Shown piece after piece: positions 7,282 to 16,063 of a stretch of 64,000 nucleotides of DNA (its first letter is position 1; each line of letters begins with the position of its first letter). Source of the stretch: Flavobacteriales bacterium. GTDB taxonomy: Bacteria > Bacteroidota > Bacteroidia > Flavobacteriales_D > Sanyastnellaceae. Location: the NCBI GenBank assembly GCA_019694805.1, contig JAIBBG010000003.1, positions 1 to 64,000 of the forward strand, written 5' to 3'. The notes below the pieces were generated by a model. It ran no database searches. It saw only the letters and a list, made by a program, of their open reading frames with translations, and was not told where the DNA came from. Made by a program: the position numbers and the translations under genes.

Positions 7282-9804
7282 CTATTTCTGTGCTGAAGCT
7301 TGCCAATTGCGATAGGCTTCCAGTCCGCAATTCAACCACTCAGCGTATTTTTCCGCATCTGGGGTATACTGAGTTGCAGGTGTAAGCAACGTCCCATCTG
7401 GCGTAAGCAATGCGTAAAATGGTTGAGAATTATTATTGAACGTTTCTGTTTGAAGTGTGGCCCATTTATCTCCAACATCCTGAATTCTTTTCTTTCTACC
7501 ATTGGCGGTCTCATAAATGAACTGTTGATCAACTGGCAATTCTGTTTTTTCGTCCACATACAAAGAACACATCACAAAGTTGCTGTCCAAAAGATGTCTT
7601 ACCTCTGGTTCTGGCCATACGTTTTCTTCCATTTTCCGACAGTTCACGCAGGCCCATCCAGTAAAGTCGAGAAACACGGGTTTGTTCTGCTCTTTGGCAA
7701 GACGCATGGCTTCTTCCAATTGGTTGTTGTGTGTGTCAAACTCGCTTTTTCTTTCATAAAAACTATAAGTCCAAGGAGGAGGAAATCCACTCAGGAATTT
7801 CATTTTACCAAGCCCTTCATGGTTCAGGACACCTGGGACAAATCGGGCTGTCATGAGAATAACAGTAGCAGTTACAACAAGTTTTGTAGCCGACATACCC
7901 TTACTTCCCTGACCTGGTTTGAACCTATACCAACCAAGTAGATAACCTGCCCACAATGCACCAAGCAAAATCCATATTCCAAAAAAGACTTCTCTAAGTA
8001 AAATACCCCATTGGCTTACCAAGTCAGCATTGGAGATGAACTTCACGGCAAGACCTAATTCCAAGAAGCCCAATGACACTTTGAAATCATCCATCCAACC
8101 ACCTGATTTCGGCAGCTTTTTAAGCAAGCTTGGAAACGCTGCAAATACTGCAAATGGACCACCCAGTGCGATACCGAAACCCGCCATCGCAGCAGATACT
8201 TTCGCTGCTGGCAACGCCAATTCCATACCCAAAATATTCACCACGGCGGCTATCTGATCACTATCACTGTAAATGCTCCCCAGTACACTTCCGAGAATAG
8301 GACCGGTGCAGGAAAACGATACAATAGCCAGTGTCAGAGCCATAAAGAAGATACCAAGCAAACCACCAAGATTAGAGGCGTTATCCGCCTTGTTCGCAAG
8401 ACTACTTGGAAGGGTGATTTCGAAAAATCCAAAAAACGAAATCGCGAAGACAACGAAAATGATAAAGAAGCCTATATTCAGCCAGATGTTGGTCGCAATC
8501 TGATTCAACACCGCCGGGTCAACGTTTTTCGTTAAATGAAATGGCAATGACAAGAGGAAGTAAATGAGGAAAATAAACAAGCCATACATCACCGCCATCG
8601 CTTTACCATTTTCCTTATGTGCACCTTTGGTGAAATAACTTACTGTAAGCGGAATCATAGGAAAGACGCAAGGTGTCAAAAGTGCCAGCAGTCCACCAAG
8701 CAATCCAAAAAGGAAGATGGCCCATAGACTGTAGTCCTCCTTTTCCTGTCCGCAATTGTTCAATGGTGAGTCGAGATCGACAGAAGCCATCTTGAAAGGA
8801 TCATTGCTCATGGCTGTCACCCTTTCACCTTCCAGAGGATCAAATTGAGTGCAGGTCATTTGTGCAAGGTCAAATTTGAAGAAGACCGTTTGTGAAGGCA
8901 GGCAAGACTCATTGCATTGCATGAATTTTACTGATCCAACGATGATCGGAGTATCACTACCAGTGAGCGAAATAGACTGTCGGAACATGGCTGAGTTTTC
9001 GAAATAATCCAAATTCATCATGAAGTTTGGATCATATTCTCGTTTAGGCTTATCTTCAATAACGCCTCCATTCAGGGTATATGACGACTGCGGTTCAAAC
9101 GTCACTACAGTGGGTTCCGGACCTTCATTTCCTTCGAGCTTCTGGGCATAAATATGCCATCCCTTTTCAATAGCAGCATTCAACTGAAGCTCGTATGAAT
9201 GGTCTCCTGTTTTAACAATCGAAGGAGTCCAGGTAACATATGTTTCGCGATAGCCAGTGCTTGGTGCAGTTTCGTTCGTTGCCGTTGCGCCTTCAGTCGC
9301 GGGTGTTTCTACAGCACCTTCTGCTGCACCAATGGGTTTAATTTTTACTTCGAACAATTCTGGATCCGGAAATATGCATTTTTCATCATTACAAGCCATG
9401 TACTCAAGTGTTCCTGAACACTTGAATTCCGCGTTGGCTTTCACTTTGATCTTCTGTTTAAAGGTTGCCGTGTTTTCGAAATAATTCAGATCCATTTCGA
9501 AATTTGGATCATAGTGTGTGATGAATTTCCCTTCAGAAGGCTTGCCTATGGCTTCATATTTCGACGATGGGTCTAACTTGATAGAAGTTGGAATAGGACC
9601 GATTGCATCAGCCTTATCAGACACCTTCAGAGCGTAGACGTGCCATCCGGCTTCAATCTTTGCTGTAGCGATGATCTCTGCTTCCGTTTCACTTATCGTG
9701 TTTGAAGAGAAAGACCACTTTACCGGCTCAACAATCTGAGCCTGCGAAATGCACACAACAAAAATGGAGATGATGGTCAGGAATACGCGCGATGTTAATC
9801 TCAT
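7282..9804 (-). CDS. dsbD: thiol:disulfide interchange protein, DsbD-like with two N-terminal domains
   Basis: 840 residues. It is predicted to carry reducing power from cytosolic thioredoxin across the inner membrane to periplasmic partners. The order of parts is: signal peptide (1-22); a first DsbD-alpha-like domain (about 25-155) with a cysteine pair in MACNDEKCIFP (C138, C143); an acidic/Thr-rich linker; a second alpha-like domain (about 187-313) with MQCNESCLPS (C297, C301); a multi-spanning CcdA/DsbD membrane region from about 361, with TPCVFPMIPLT (C379) and SFSCTGPILG; and a C-terminal thioredoxin domain with GWACVNCRKM (C719, C722). E. coli DsbD is about 565 residues with a single alpha domain, so the duplication explains most of the extra length. 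An exact TAACTTTG box precedes the start and a terminator follows, so it is probably monocistronic. Confidence 0.88.
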   Translation of the reverse strand: MRLTSRVFLTIISIFVVCISQAQIVEPVKWSFSSNTISETEAEIIATAKIEAGWHVYALKVSDKADAIGPIPTSIKLDPSSKYEAIGKPSEGKFITHYDPNFEMDLNYFENTATFKQKIKVKANAEFKCSGTLEYMACNDEKCIFPDPELFEVKIKPIGAAEGAVETPATEGATATNETAPSTGYRETYVTWTPSIVKTGDHSYELQLNAAIEKGWHIYAQKLEGNEGPEPTVVTFEPQSSYTLNGGVIEDKPKREYDPNFMMNLDYFENSAMFRQSISLTGSDTPIIVGSVKFMQCNESCLPSQTVFFKFDLAQMTCTQFDPLEGERVTAMSNDPFKMASVDLDSPLNNCGQEKEDYSLWAIFLFGLLGGLLALLTPCVFPMIPLTVSYFTKGAHKENGKAMAVMYGLFIFLIYFLLSLPFHLTKNVDPAVLNQIATNIWLNIGFFIIFVVFAISFFGFFEITLPSSLANKADNASNLGGLLGIFFMALTLAIVSFSCTGPILGSVLGSIYSDSDQIAAVVNILGMELALPAAKVSAAMAGFGIALGGPFAVFAAFPSLLKKLPKSGGWMDDFKVSLGFLELGLAVKFISNADLVSQWGILLREVFFGIWILLGALWAGYLLGWYRFKPGQGSKGMSATKLVVTATVILMTARFVPGVLNHEGLGKMKFLSGFPPPWTYSFYERKSEFDTHNNQLEEAMRLAKEQNKPVFLDFTGWACVNCRKMEENVWPEPEVRHLLDSNFVMCSLYVDEKTELPVDQQFIYETANGRKKRIQDVGDKWATLQTETFNNNSQPFYALLTPDGTLLTPATQYTPDAEKYAEWLNCGLEAYRNWQASAQK

Positions 9805-9833
9805 ATGCTTCCGGTTTTTGGATTACGGGGACT

Positions 9834-9841
9834 CAAAGTTA
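9834..9841 (-). promoter_or_regulatory. -7 box of the DsbD-like gene (TAACTTTG)
   Basis: An exact TAnnTTTG match on the minus strand, 29 bases before the start codon at 9804. No convincing -33 TTG was found. Confidence 0.4.
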
Positions 9842-9977
9842 GCCCCCTGTATTCGCTGAAATCCGAAGAATTGAAAAATTGCTTGGATTTTCAGACGGCG
9901 AATTTACGACGTGCTGAAGCCTAACGAAACAAGAAGATGGCGATTGGTAACTTCTGTCACCTATCCCGAACGGGTTG

Positions 9978-10277
9978 TTATGAGAGGAATTCTACCTGCC
10001 TGATACAGTGAACAGGAATACTTAGTCCACGCTCAAGTAGCACACGATCATTTCCTGTGGCTATGATTCTTGACCTTAGTTTTTTGACAGATTTTGTATC
10101 TTCCACCAAAAGAAGCACTTCACATTCATTAATGCCCTCCAACACCGCAGCGCGCAACAAAGAGGCGTGTCTACGAACCCTGTCGCGCTGACTGGTCAGA
10201 ACATCGGCAGTTTGAAACTCCATATTCACAATGGTTTCAAAATCTGTCGGGCAGTGTACGGTAAGAGTTGACATCAT
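9978..10277 (-). CDS. uncharacterised 99-residue protein
   Basis: I do not recognise a family. The protein is soluble and has no signal peptide or membrane segment. An N-terminal stretch (STLTVHCPTDFETIVNMEFQT) is followed by a basic helix (SQRDRVRRHASLLRAAVLEG) and an alpha/beta-looking remainder ending VHCIRQVEFL. It lies 47 bases downstream of tilS on the same strand and is probably the last gene of that run. A second in-frame ATG at 10274 directly follows the first, and either could be used. Codon use resembles its neighbours, and no competing frame of similar length is open here. Confidence 0.6.
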   Translation of the reverse strand: MMSTLTVHCPTDFETIVNMEFQTADVLTSQRDRVRRHASLLRAAVLEGINECEVLLLVEDTKSVKKLRSRIIATGNDRVLLERGLSIPVHCIRQVEFLS

Positions 10278-10324
10278 TTCCTGGGGTTTGCTCTTTGGGT
10301 TGAACGCAACAGAGGCTTTCCGGG

Positions 10325-11656
10325 TTACGCCTTGCGACGCATTGATATTTTGAGGACACGTTTGGTGTCTTCATGCAGACTAAAAGACTGAGATAAGCGC
10401 ATTCCGGGTATGGCCATTATTTCACCCGATGAAATCAGGACAAAAACGTGCTTCTTTTCTTCGGCGAGCACTTTCTCTTGCATCAAAAAATCACTGATCT
10501 TCTTGCTGCCCGCCATTCCAAAGGGATGAAAAAAATCACCGGCCTTCCAGTTGCGCAGCGTCAATGGAAATTGCACTTTATCTAAATCAGCGTAAAGTAT
10601 TGCTGGGCTAAGTTCAAAATTCACAGCAGAAGTAGAGCATTCCTCCAACTCAAGGTCGAAGTCCTGATGGAAGGACATTGGTAACTGCTGAATCTCAAAC
10701 GATCGTTCTGATGTTTGTTCAGAGGATTGGATTGACAAGTGATCTGCATTACTCCACAAAACAAATTTGGAGTTGCTGATCATTTTTCCTTTCTGCGCAT
10801 CCACTAGCGCTAAGGCCTCATCTATTTGTGAGGAAGAAAACCCCAGTGGATTCAACCATGAATACAACAATAAGTGAGGCCATGATGAATTCTTGAGATC
10901 CTCTTTCATTACAGCTAAATCAGAACCTGATTTCTCAAAACACGATTGCAACTCTTGAGCTATGGTTCTCTCCACCAACAACTCCACTTCGCGGAAAATT
11001 TGAGCTCGCTCGGCAATCGAGTGCACGGCATTCGGATGAATGCGATGCAACAACGGCATGATCTGATGTCTGAGGTAATTTCTTTGATAGTCATCCTTCA
11101 CATTGGATGAATCTTCCCGCCATTCAATGCCATTCTCTTGAGCAAAAGCGAGTATTTCATCACGTGAGAAGCCTAACATGGGGCGCACAACATGGCCATT
11201 TACTGGCAGCATCCCCCTCAATGAAGGCAACATCCCACCCCTGAAGTATTGGAACAAAACAGTTTCCGCTTGGTCGTTTGATTGATGAGCTGTAAGTACA
11301 AACTTGAATCCTTCATTTTGGATCAATTCTTCAAACCATCTGTAACGAATTACGCGGGCGCGTTCCTGGATGCTATTGTCTGAGCTTGAAATATCATCTT
11401 TTGCGAGATAAAGAAAAAAACGACAATTCAACTTAGAGGCCAGCTCACGCACAAACAATGCATCGCCTTCGCTTTCTTCACCACGCAGTCCGTAATGAAC
11501 ATGAGCAATGGCAAAATGCTGTTGAGCTTGATGTAACAAATGACACAACACAACACTATCTAGACCTCCGCTCACAGCAACAAGCACATCTTCGTCGCGC
11601 TGGAACTTACCAAGTTCATTCAGTACATGCTGAAACGAGTGAATAAGTTTAGACAT
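10325..11656 (-). CDS. tilS: tRNA(Ile)-lysidine synthetase
   Basis: TilS attaches lysine to C34 of the tRNA(Ile) with anticodon CAU, so that it reads AUA codons as isoleucine. The reaction uses ATP. The 443 residues carry the N-type ATP pyrophosphatase P-loop SGGLDS near residue 30. Further conserved parts are AHVHYGLRG, TAHQSNDQAETVLF and REDSSN, then the C-terminal substrate-binding domain with FHPFGMAGSKKISDFL. The ATG at 11656 is preferred to the in-frame TTG at 11662. The phosphatase gene ends 44 bases upstream on the same strand. Confidence 0.93.
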   Translation of the reverse strand: MSKLIHSFQHVLNELGKFQRDEDVLVAVSGGLDSVVLCHLLHQAQQHFAIAHVHYGLRGEESEGDALFVRELASKLNCRFFLYLAKDDISSSDNSIQERARVIRYRWFEELIQNEGFKFVLTAHQSNDQAETVLFQYFRGGMLPSLRGMLPVNGHVVRPMLGFSRDEILAFAQENGIEWREDSSNVKDDYQRNYLRHQIMPLLHRIHPNAVHSIAERAQIFREVELLVERTIAQELQSCFEKSGSDLAVMKEDLKNSSWPHLLLYSWLNPLGFSSSQIDEALALVDAQKGKMISNSKFVLWSNADHLSIQSSEQTSERSFEIQQLPMSFHQDFDLELEECSTSAVNFELSPAILYADLDKVQFPLTLRNWKAGDFFHPFGMAGSKKISDFLMQEKVLAEEKKHVFVLISSGEIMAIPGMRLSQSFSLHEDTKRVLKISMRRKA

Positions 11657-11700
11657 ATTCAAAAGTAGAATGAAACAAGCGGGTTATGGATGATAGAAAA

Positions 11701-12924
11701 TCAGTGAAAACGACAACTCAGAATAGCGATGTCGTCGTTATAGGGTTCTTGACCTCTGAATTCATTCAACGATTGCAATATGGTATCGTTGAGATCTGTC
11801 ATTCGATCTTGGAAATAAGACAGGATGAGCTTCTCTAAACGAGGTGTTCCATATTGTTCGTGTTCACCATTCTCAGTTTCTACCAATCCATCCGTAAAAC
11901 AAACCAGAATGGTTTCGGGCTCAAGTTTGATTTCACCTTCAACAACTTTCGGCAATTTGTCGAACATACCCAAGCCGATAGTTCCGAGTTTCAGCTCCTG
12001 GGTGTAGCCATTGCGATCTGCAATCACCGGTGGATTATGTCCACAATTCACATAATTCAGAATTCTCCGTGATCGACTGTAGACACCGAGAAACAAGGTG
12101 ATATACTTTTCACCCATCGCTGTTTCCATCACCCGATCATTCAATTCTCTCACAATTTCCACGAGATCACCATTGCGATAGGCGAAAATGGATCTCAAAT
12201 AGGCTTGAAAATTCGCCATCAAAAAAGCGGCGCTCACACCTTTTCCCGATACATCAGCCATACAGAGCATGACATGATCATCATTCAATTCAAGAAAATC
12301 ATAGTAATCGCCACCAACTTGTTGATGCGCTTTATAGTAAGCACTCACTTCATATCGATCATTATCCGGCAGTTGATGAGGCAATAGAATCGCTTGCATT
12401 TCTGCCGCAAGTTCCAATTCCTTTTTCACCCTTTCCTGACGGATGTTTTCCTCCTGAAGCTTTCTGTTCTGAATGGCCACAACCAATACGTTTGTAATGG
12501 TTTGGATAAACTTCATGTGTTTGATGACCGGACTGATTCCCTTTTCATTCTCATCCACATCGCCAACAAGCAAATAGGCTATGGTAACCTCGTTTTGCAA
12601 AATGGGAATGGTGAGATCGAATGATTCCTGATGCGAGCCGCTGATGAGGGTGATATTCTTTTGAGCTTGAAAAAAAGTCTCATCTGAGATATCATGAATT
12701 TCGCCATCTTCAATGCCATACTTCAACAAACACCTCCAAGAATCTTCTTTTGCAAAGAGGGTAAGTTTTCCAATATCAAGTTGATCACGCAATATCCTCT
12801 CATAAAGGCTCAACAGATCACTCACACTTCTGTTATCATTGATGGCCGCAGTGATTTCAAGCAATGCATTTAGCTTAAAATCTCTTTGTTTCACCTTTTC
12901 TGCCAGTCTGCTGGATTGTGCCAT
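11701..12924 (-). CDS. PP2C/SpoIIE-type serine/threonine phosphatase with GAF-like domain
   Basis: About 407 residues. A short basic N-terminus precedes a GAF-like sensor region (about 15-170; LNALLEITAAINDNRSVSDL) and a helical linker (about 170-200). The PP2C-SpoIIE phosphatase domain has metal-binding signatures QVGGDYYDF, MADVSGKGVSAAFLMA, NCGHNPPV, CFTDGLVETEN and NDDIAILSCRF. Proteins of this kind (RsbU-like) dephosphorylate anti-sigma-factor antagonists or other regulators in response to a signal sensed by the GAF domain. No partner kinase or antagonist gene lies nearby, so the target is unknown. The ATG at 12924, with AAGAAG just upstream, is chosen over the TTG at 12945, which would add FRSKKK. 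Confidence 0.85.
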   Translation of the reverse strand: MAQSSRLAEKVKQRDFKLNALLEITAAINDNRSVSDLLSLYERILRDQLDIGKLTLFAKEDSWRCLLKYGIEDGEIHDISDETFFQAQKNITLISGSHQESFDLTIPILQNEVTIAYLLVGDVDENEKGISPVIKHMKFIQTITNVLVVAIQNRKLQEENIRQERVKKELELAAEMQAILLPHQLPDNDRYEVSAYYKAHQQVGGDYYDFLELNDDHVMLCMADVSGKGVSAAFLMANFQAYLRSIFAYRNGDLVEIVRELNDRVMETAMGEKYITLFLGVYSRSRRILNYVNCGHNPPVIADRNGYTQELKLGTIGLGMFDKLPKVVEGEIKLEPETILVCFTDGLVETENGEHEQYGTPRLEKLILSYFQDRMTDLNDTILQSLNEFRGQEPYNDDIAILSCRFH

Positions 12925-13012
12925 CTTCTTTTTTGATCTGAACAAATTTGTGGGCTATTCGCTCACTACACATTACGCGCTGAAATTATTACTAACTCCA
13001 AAGTGCTTCAAA

Positions 13013-13945
13013 CTATAGCCCGAGCTTTTCTACAACATCTGGAAGTTTTCGAATCAATGCAAGTTCACGAAACTTATGTCTTGCCTCTTCCGCCGGGCTG
13101 CCAAAATACGTTTTTCCGCCCTCAAGGTCCTTTGTCAATCCGCTTTGTCCTAAGACAACCGCTCCCTTGCCAATGAGCAAATCACTCGGGACACCAACCT
13201 GTCCCCAAAGAATAACATGATCTTCGATGACTACACAACCGGCAATACCTACTTGTGCAGCGAAAAGACAATGCTCACCAATCACCGTATCGTGACCAAC
13301 GTGCACATGGTTATCCATTTTGGTTCCGGCACCAATTCGGGTATCGCCGGAAACACCTTTATCAATGGTACATGATGCGCCTATTTCTACTCGATCGCCA
13401 ATTTCAACGCTACCACATGAATGCATTTTCTCGCGACCTTCTGGTCTTGCTTTGTAATAGAATGCATCACTGCCTATAACTGCATTGGCATGAATGATAC
13501 AATCATTTCCAATGTTTACATGATCATACAGCACTACACCGGGATGAATCACACAACGATCGCCGATAGAAACATGATTGCCGATAACAACAGTGGAATG
13601 AATAGAGCAATCCACTCCAATAGTCACATCAACACCACGATGACCATCGGTCATTTTCCACGGAGAAAAATGGCGGGTAAGAAAATTGTAGTCTCTGCAA
13701 GGATCGTCAGAAATGATCAGTGCTTTCCCATCAGGACACTCCACTTCTTTATTGATTAAAATGATGGTAGCAGCAGATTGCAATGCCTTATCATAATACT
13801 TAGGATGATCTACAAACATCAGATCACCGGGTTGTACCTTGTGAATTTCATTGATGCCTGTAACAGGAAAGTCAGGTGCACCAATATAATTACACTGAAT
13901 CAGTGATGCGATTTGACTGAGGGTTTGCGGGCTGGATAATTTCAT
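13013..13945 (-). CDS. lpxD: LpxD-type UDP-3-O-acylglucosamine N-acyltransferase
   Basis: 310 residues. An N-terminal uridine-binding-like domain (about 1-100, with VQPGDLMFVDHPKYYDKAL) is followed by a left-handed parallel beta-helix of hexapeptide repeats. The helix contains NHVHVGHDTVIG, whose histidine aligns with the catalytic histidine of LpxD. LpxD adds the N-linked hydroxyacyl chain in lipid A synthesis. E. coli LpxD has 341 residues, so this protein is shorter. Bacteroidota often encode two LpxD-like proteins, and the one beside efp is the shorter paralogue. Whether it acts on lipid A or another sugar nucleotide is not decided here. It starts just beyond the efp terminator. Confidence 0.75.
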   Translation of the reverse strand: MKLSSPQTLSQIASLIQCNYIGAPDFPVTGINEIHKVQPGDLMFVDHPKYYDKALQSAATIILINKEVECPDGKALIISDDPCRDYNFLTRHFSPWKMTDGHRGVDVTIGVDCSIHSTVVIGNHVSIGDRCVIHPGVVLYDHVNIGNDCIIHANAVIGSDAFYYKARPEGREKMHSCGSVEIGDRVEIGASCTIDKGVSGDTRIGAGTKMDNHVHVGHDTVIGEHCLFAAQVGIAGCVVIEDHVILWGQVGVPSDLLIGKGAVVLGQSGLTKDLEGGKTYFGSPAEEARHKFRELALIRKLPDVVEKLGL

Positions 13946-13952
13946 CAGGATT

Positions 13953-13960
13953 CAAAAATA
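13953..13960 (-). promoter_or_regulatory. possible -7 box TATTTTTG before the LpxD-like gene
   Basis: An exact TAnnTTTG match between the efp terminator and the start codon at 13945. Only 7 bases separate it from the ATG, so the transcript would be nearly leaderless. No -33 element is visible. Confidence 0.3.
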
Positions 13961-13973
13961 GCAGACAAAAAAA

Positions 13974-13998
13974 GAACCCCGGCTATGGACCGGGGTTC
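13974..13998 (-). terminator. rho-independent terminator of efp
   Basis: A perfect 9-bp stem (GAACCCCGG/CCGGGGTTC) with a 7-base loop. On the minus strand it is followed by seven T (13967-13973). It lies 18 bases beyond the efp stop codon. Confidence 0.92.
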
Positions 13999-14015
13999 AA
14001 TATGATCAGTTCAGA

Positions 14016-14582
14016 TTATTTCTTCACCCGTTCATGATACTGGCCGGTGGTTGTATCCACACGGATGGTGTCTCCTTCATTGATGAACAATGGGACACGC
14101 ACATCAATTCCAATATCAATGGTTGCCGGTTTCGTAGCATTGGTAGCTGTATCGCCACGAACGCCAGGTTCGGTATAAGTGATTTCGTATTCCACATACT
14201 GTGGCAAATCACAACTCATCGGTTGATCGTCTTCTGTATTGAAGAGAACGATACACTTCATACCCTCTTTCAAGAATTGCGGTGCATTGATCATCGGTTC
14301 TGGAATACTGATTTGTTCAAAGTCTTCCAGATTCATGAAGTTGTAGTTCTCGTCTTTATAAAGAAATTGATATTCGCGGGTTTCGATACGCACAACATCA
14401 ATGGCCACGCCACTGTTAAATGTTTTATCGACGATTTTTCCGTTGTTCAGGTTTTTAATTTTTGTCCTAACGAAAGCCGGGCCTTTCCCTGGTTTAACGT
14501 GTAAGAACTCGATCACGCGCCAAATGTGACTGTCCATTTTGAAGCAGAGACCGTTTGAAATGTCGGCTGTTGTTGTTGCCAT
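14016..14582 (-). CDS. efp: elongation factor P
   Basis: EF-P binds ribosomes stalled on polyproline stretches and promotes peptide-bond formation. The length of 188 residues is standard. Domain I carries HVKPGKGPAF with the tip lysine K33, equivalent to E. coli K34, the residue modified in many bacteria. Domains II and III follow, with SCDLPQYVEYEITYTEPGVRGDTA and the C-terminal VPLFINEGDTIRVDTTTGQY. The neighbouring LpxD-like gene is the usual Bacteroidota arrangement. It has its own strong terminator. Confidence 0.96.
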   Translation of the reverse strand: MATTTADISNGLCFKMDSHIWRVIEFLHVKPGKGPAFVRTKIKNLNNGKIVDKTFNSGVAIDVVRIETREYQFLYKDENYNFMNLEDFEQISIPEPMINAPQFLKEGMKCIVLFNTEDDQPMSCDLPQYVEYEITYTEPGVRGDTATNATKPATIDIGIDVRVPLFINEGDTIRVDTTTGQYHERVKK

Positions 14583-14636
14583 ATGAGGATAATTTTGCGG
14601 CCGCGAAAATACAACCGACTGACGGATAATACAACC

Positions 14637-15503
14637 TTATTTACCTGTAATCAGCACTTCAACCCGTCGGTTTTTAATCTGATCCTGTATGGTTTTCTCT
14701 GGATATACCAGCGGCATCGACATGGCATAACCTTTATAACTCAGTCGAGATGCGTCGATTCCGTGTTCAATGAGATAATCGTAGACGAATTGAGCACGAG
14801 TCCAAGACAAATTGTATTTGCCCGTTTCCTCATCAACGCCGTCTTCGCCGCCCTTTTTACCACAACAAACATGGCCTTGAATTTCAATTTTCATGGTTGG
14901 ATTTTCCTGCATGATGAGAAGTAATTTCTTCAGCACGGGCTTGGCTTCATTCAAAATGCGGTGTTTGCCGGGTTGAAAATTCAGCCCTTCCAGTACCAGC
15001 GATTCGCCCACATTTAACTGACTCAGGGTATTGAGACTGGCCTCTGTTTTCGCACTATCCACAGGAATGGCTTCAGGCTGAGGTTCAACAGGTATTACTG
15101 GTTCATTTGTTGCCGTGCTTTCAAAAAAGAGGGTAACCTTTGTCCAATTCGCATCAGGAGATGCACCTGCACAAGACTCCCTTTTCATCATTTCCTTGGA
15201 GATTGTCATCTCAACACCGGGGTAAAATTGATGCAGGATGTTTTCACAATAATCAGCCCTTTCCATGGCAATATTTTTCCGGTTTCCCTCTAATGATGGA
15301 CAATCCGAATGTGATTTGATGGTAACCGAGATGCCTCGTTCGGGCAATTTAGACAGCCCCTGTGATTCGAGGACCCGCGTGAATTCATCCGCATCCATGG
15401 CCATGTAGCCATGGCCAAACTGCAAATCAACCTTGATTGGAAATACCTGAGCATTCAGAAATTCCGTACAGAGGATTGATATGAATAATACAAGATGTTT
15501 CAC
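14637..15503 (-). CDS. OmpA-family protein with an atypical Cys-bearing peptidoglycan-binding loop
   Basis: 288 residues with a signal peptide (1-19, ending LNAQ). An N-terminal half resembles a degenerate OmpA-like fold (about 24-105; VTIKSHSDCPSLEGNRKNIA). A Pro/Glu linker leads to a C-terminal OmpA domain (about 165-286; LEGLNFQPGKHRILNEAKP, RAQFVYDYLIEHGIDASRL, NRRVEVLITGK). Where OmpA usually has GHTDNxG, this protein has GHVCCGKKGGEDG with adjacent cysteines C213-C214. The start is GTG; it is chosen because the signal peptide begins there. It begins 8 bases after the DUF3299-like gene, so it is the last gene of the ABC operon. OmpA domains normally bind peptidoglycan. A metal-related role for the cysteines is inference. 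Confidence 0.82.
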   Translation of the reverse strand: MKHLVLFISILCTEFLNAQVFPIKVDLQFGHGYMAMDADEFTRVLESQGLSKLPERGISVTIKSHSDCPSLEGNRKNIAMERADYCENILHQFYPGVEMTISKEMMKRESCAGASPDANWTKVTLFFESTATNEPVIPVEPQPEAIPVDSAKTEASLNTLSQLNVGESLVLEGLNFQPGKHRILNEAKPVLKKLLLIMQENPTMKIEIQGHVCCGKKGGEDGVDEETGKYNLSWTRAQFVYDYLIEHGIDASRLSYKGYAMSMPLVYPEKTIQDQIKNRRVEVLITGK

Positions 15504-15511
15504 CAGAAATG

Positions 15512-16063
15512 TTATTGGGGCGAGTATTCAACGGCGCCGTCGAGGATATAGTTCATTTGATAAATATCCGATGCATTCAGTCTTAATTTACCTTTGAAAG
15601 TAAGTCTTTCATCGGTTTTGTAAGTTCTGTTCTTTCCTGCGAATCGAAGATCAACAACGCTTTCTGGGCCTCCGCCTCCGCAGAAATAACAATTGGCATA
15701 AGGATATCTCGATACCACGTAAAAATTTTCATCATAATCTACTGGAATAACGTAACCGGTAATGTAAACATCCTTTCCTTCCATAGCCTTCACACTTGGT
15801 CCAAACGTTGGCTTCCAGTAATACATGTCCAGATCTGCAACATAAACATCCTTAAACGTAACATCCGTTAGGGTGTGCCATGTCAATTCCAAAACCTTTC
15901 CTTCTTGAAAAATGGGAGCAACAAAAAGCTGACGACCATAAGTCCAATCAATCACCTGTTTGGCTTTCGCAGGCAACTCCTCTTTCTTTTCATGACGGAT
16001 GAATCCATAGGTTCCAACCGCGATGATGATTCCAGTAATCACAAAAAAAATCTTCTTAACCAT
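15512..16063 (-). CDS. DUF3299-like membrane-anchored periplasmic protein
   Basis: 183 residues. An N-terminal uncleaved or signal-anchor helix (about 4-22) precedes a small beta-rich periplasmic domain. It has GKDVYITGYVIPVDYDE, then the signature NCYFCGGGGPESVVDL (C125, C128) and FKGKLRLNASDIYQMNYIL. The shape matches DUF3299-type proteins (G-V-P-------L-P--------C---P----V--). These accompany FtsX-like ABC permeases in zinc-regulated operons of gammaproteobacteria; here a C-x2-C-GGGG element stands at the conserved cysteine. It overlaps the permease gene by 8 bases and is thus translationally coupled. A role in metal binding is inferred from context and cysteines. The family name is from memory. 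Confidence 0.6.
   Translation of the reverse strand: MVKKIFFVITGIIIAVGTYGFIRHEKKEELPAKAKQVIDWTYGRQLFVAPIFQEGKVLELTWHTLTDVTFKDVYVADLDMYYWKPTFGPSVKAMEGKDVYITGYVIPVDYDENFYVVSRYPYANCYFCGGGGPESVVDLRFAGKNRTYKTDERLTFKGKLRLNASDIYQMNYILDGAVEYSPQ

Noticed and set aside
9964-9973. CCCGAACGGG palindrome as a terminator of the 99-residue gene
   Set aside because: The loop is too small for a stable hairpin and no T-run follows.
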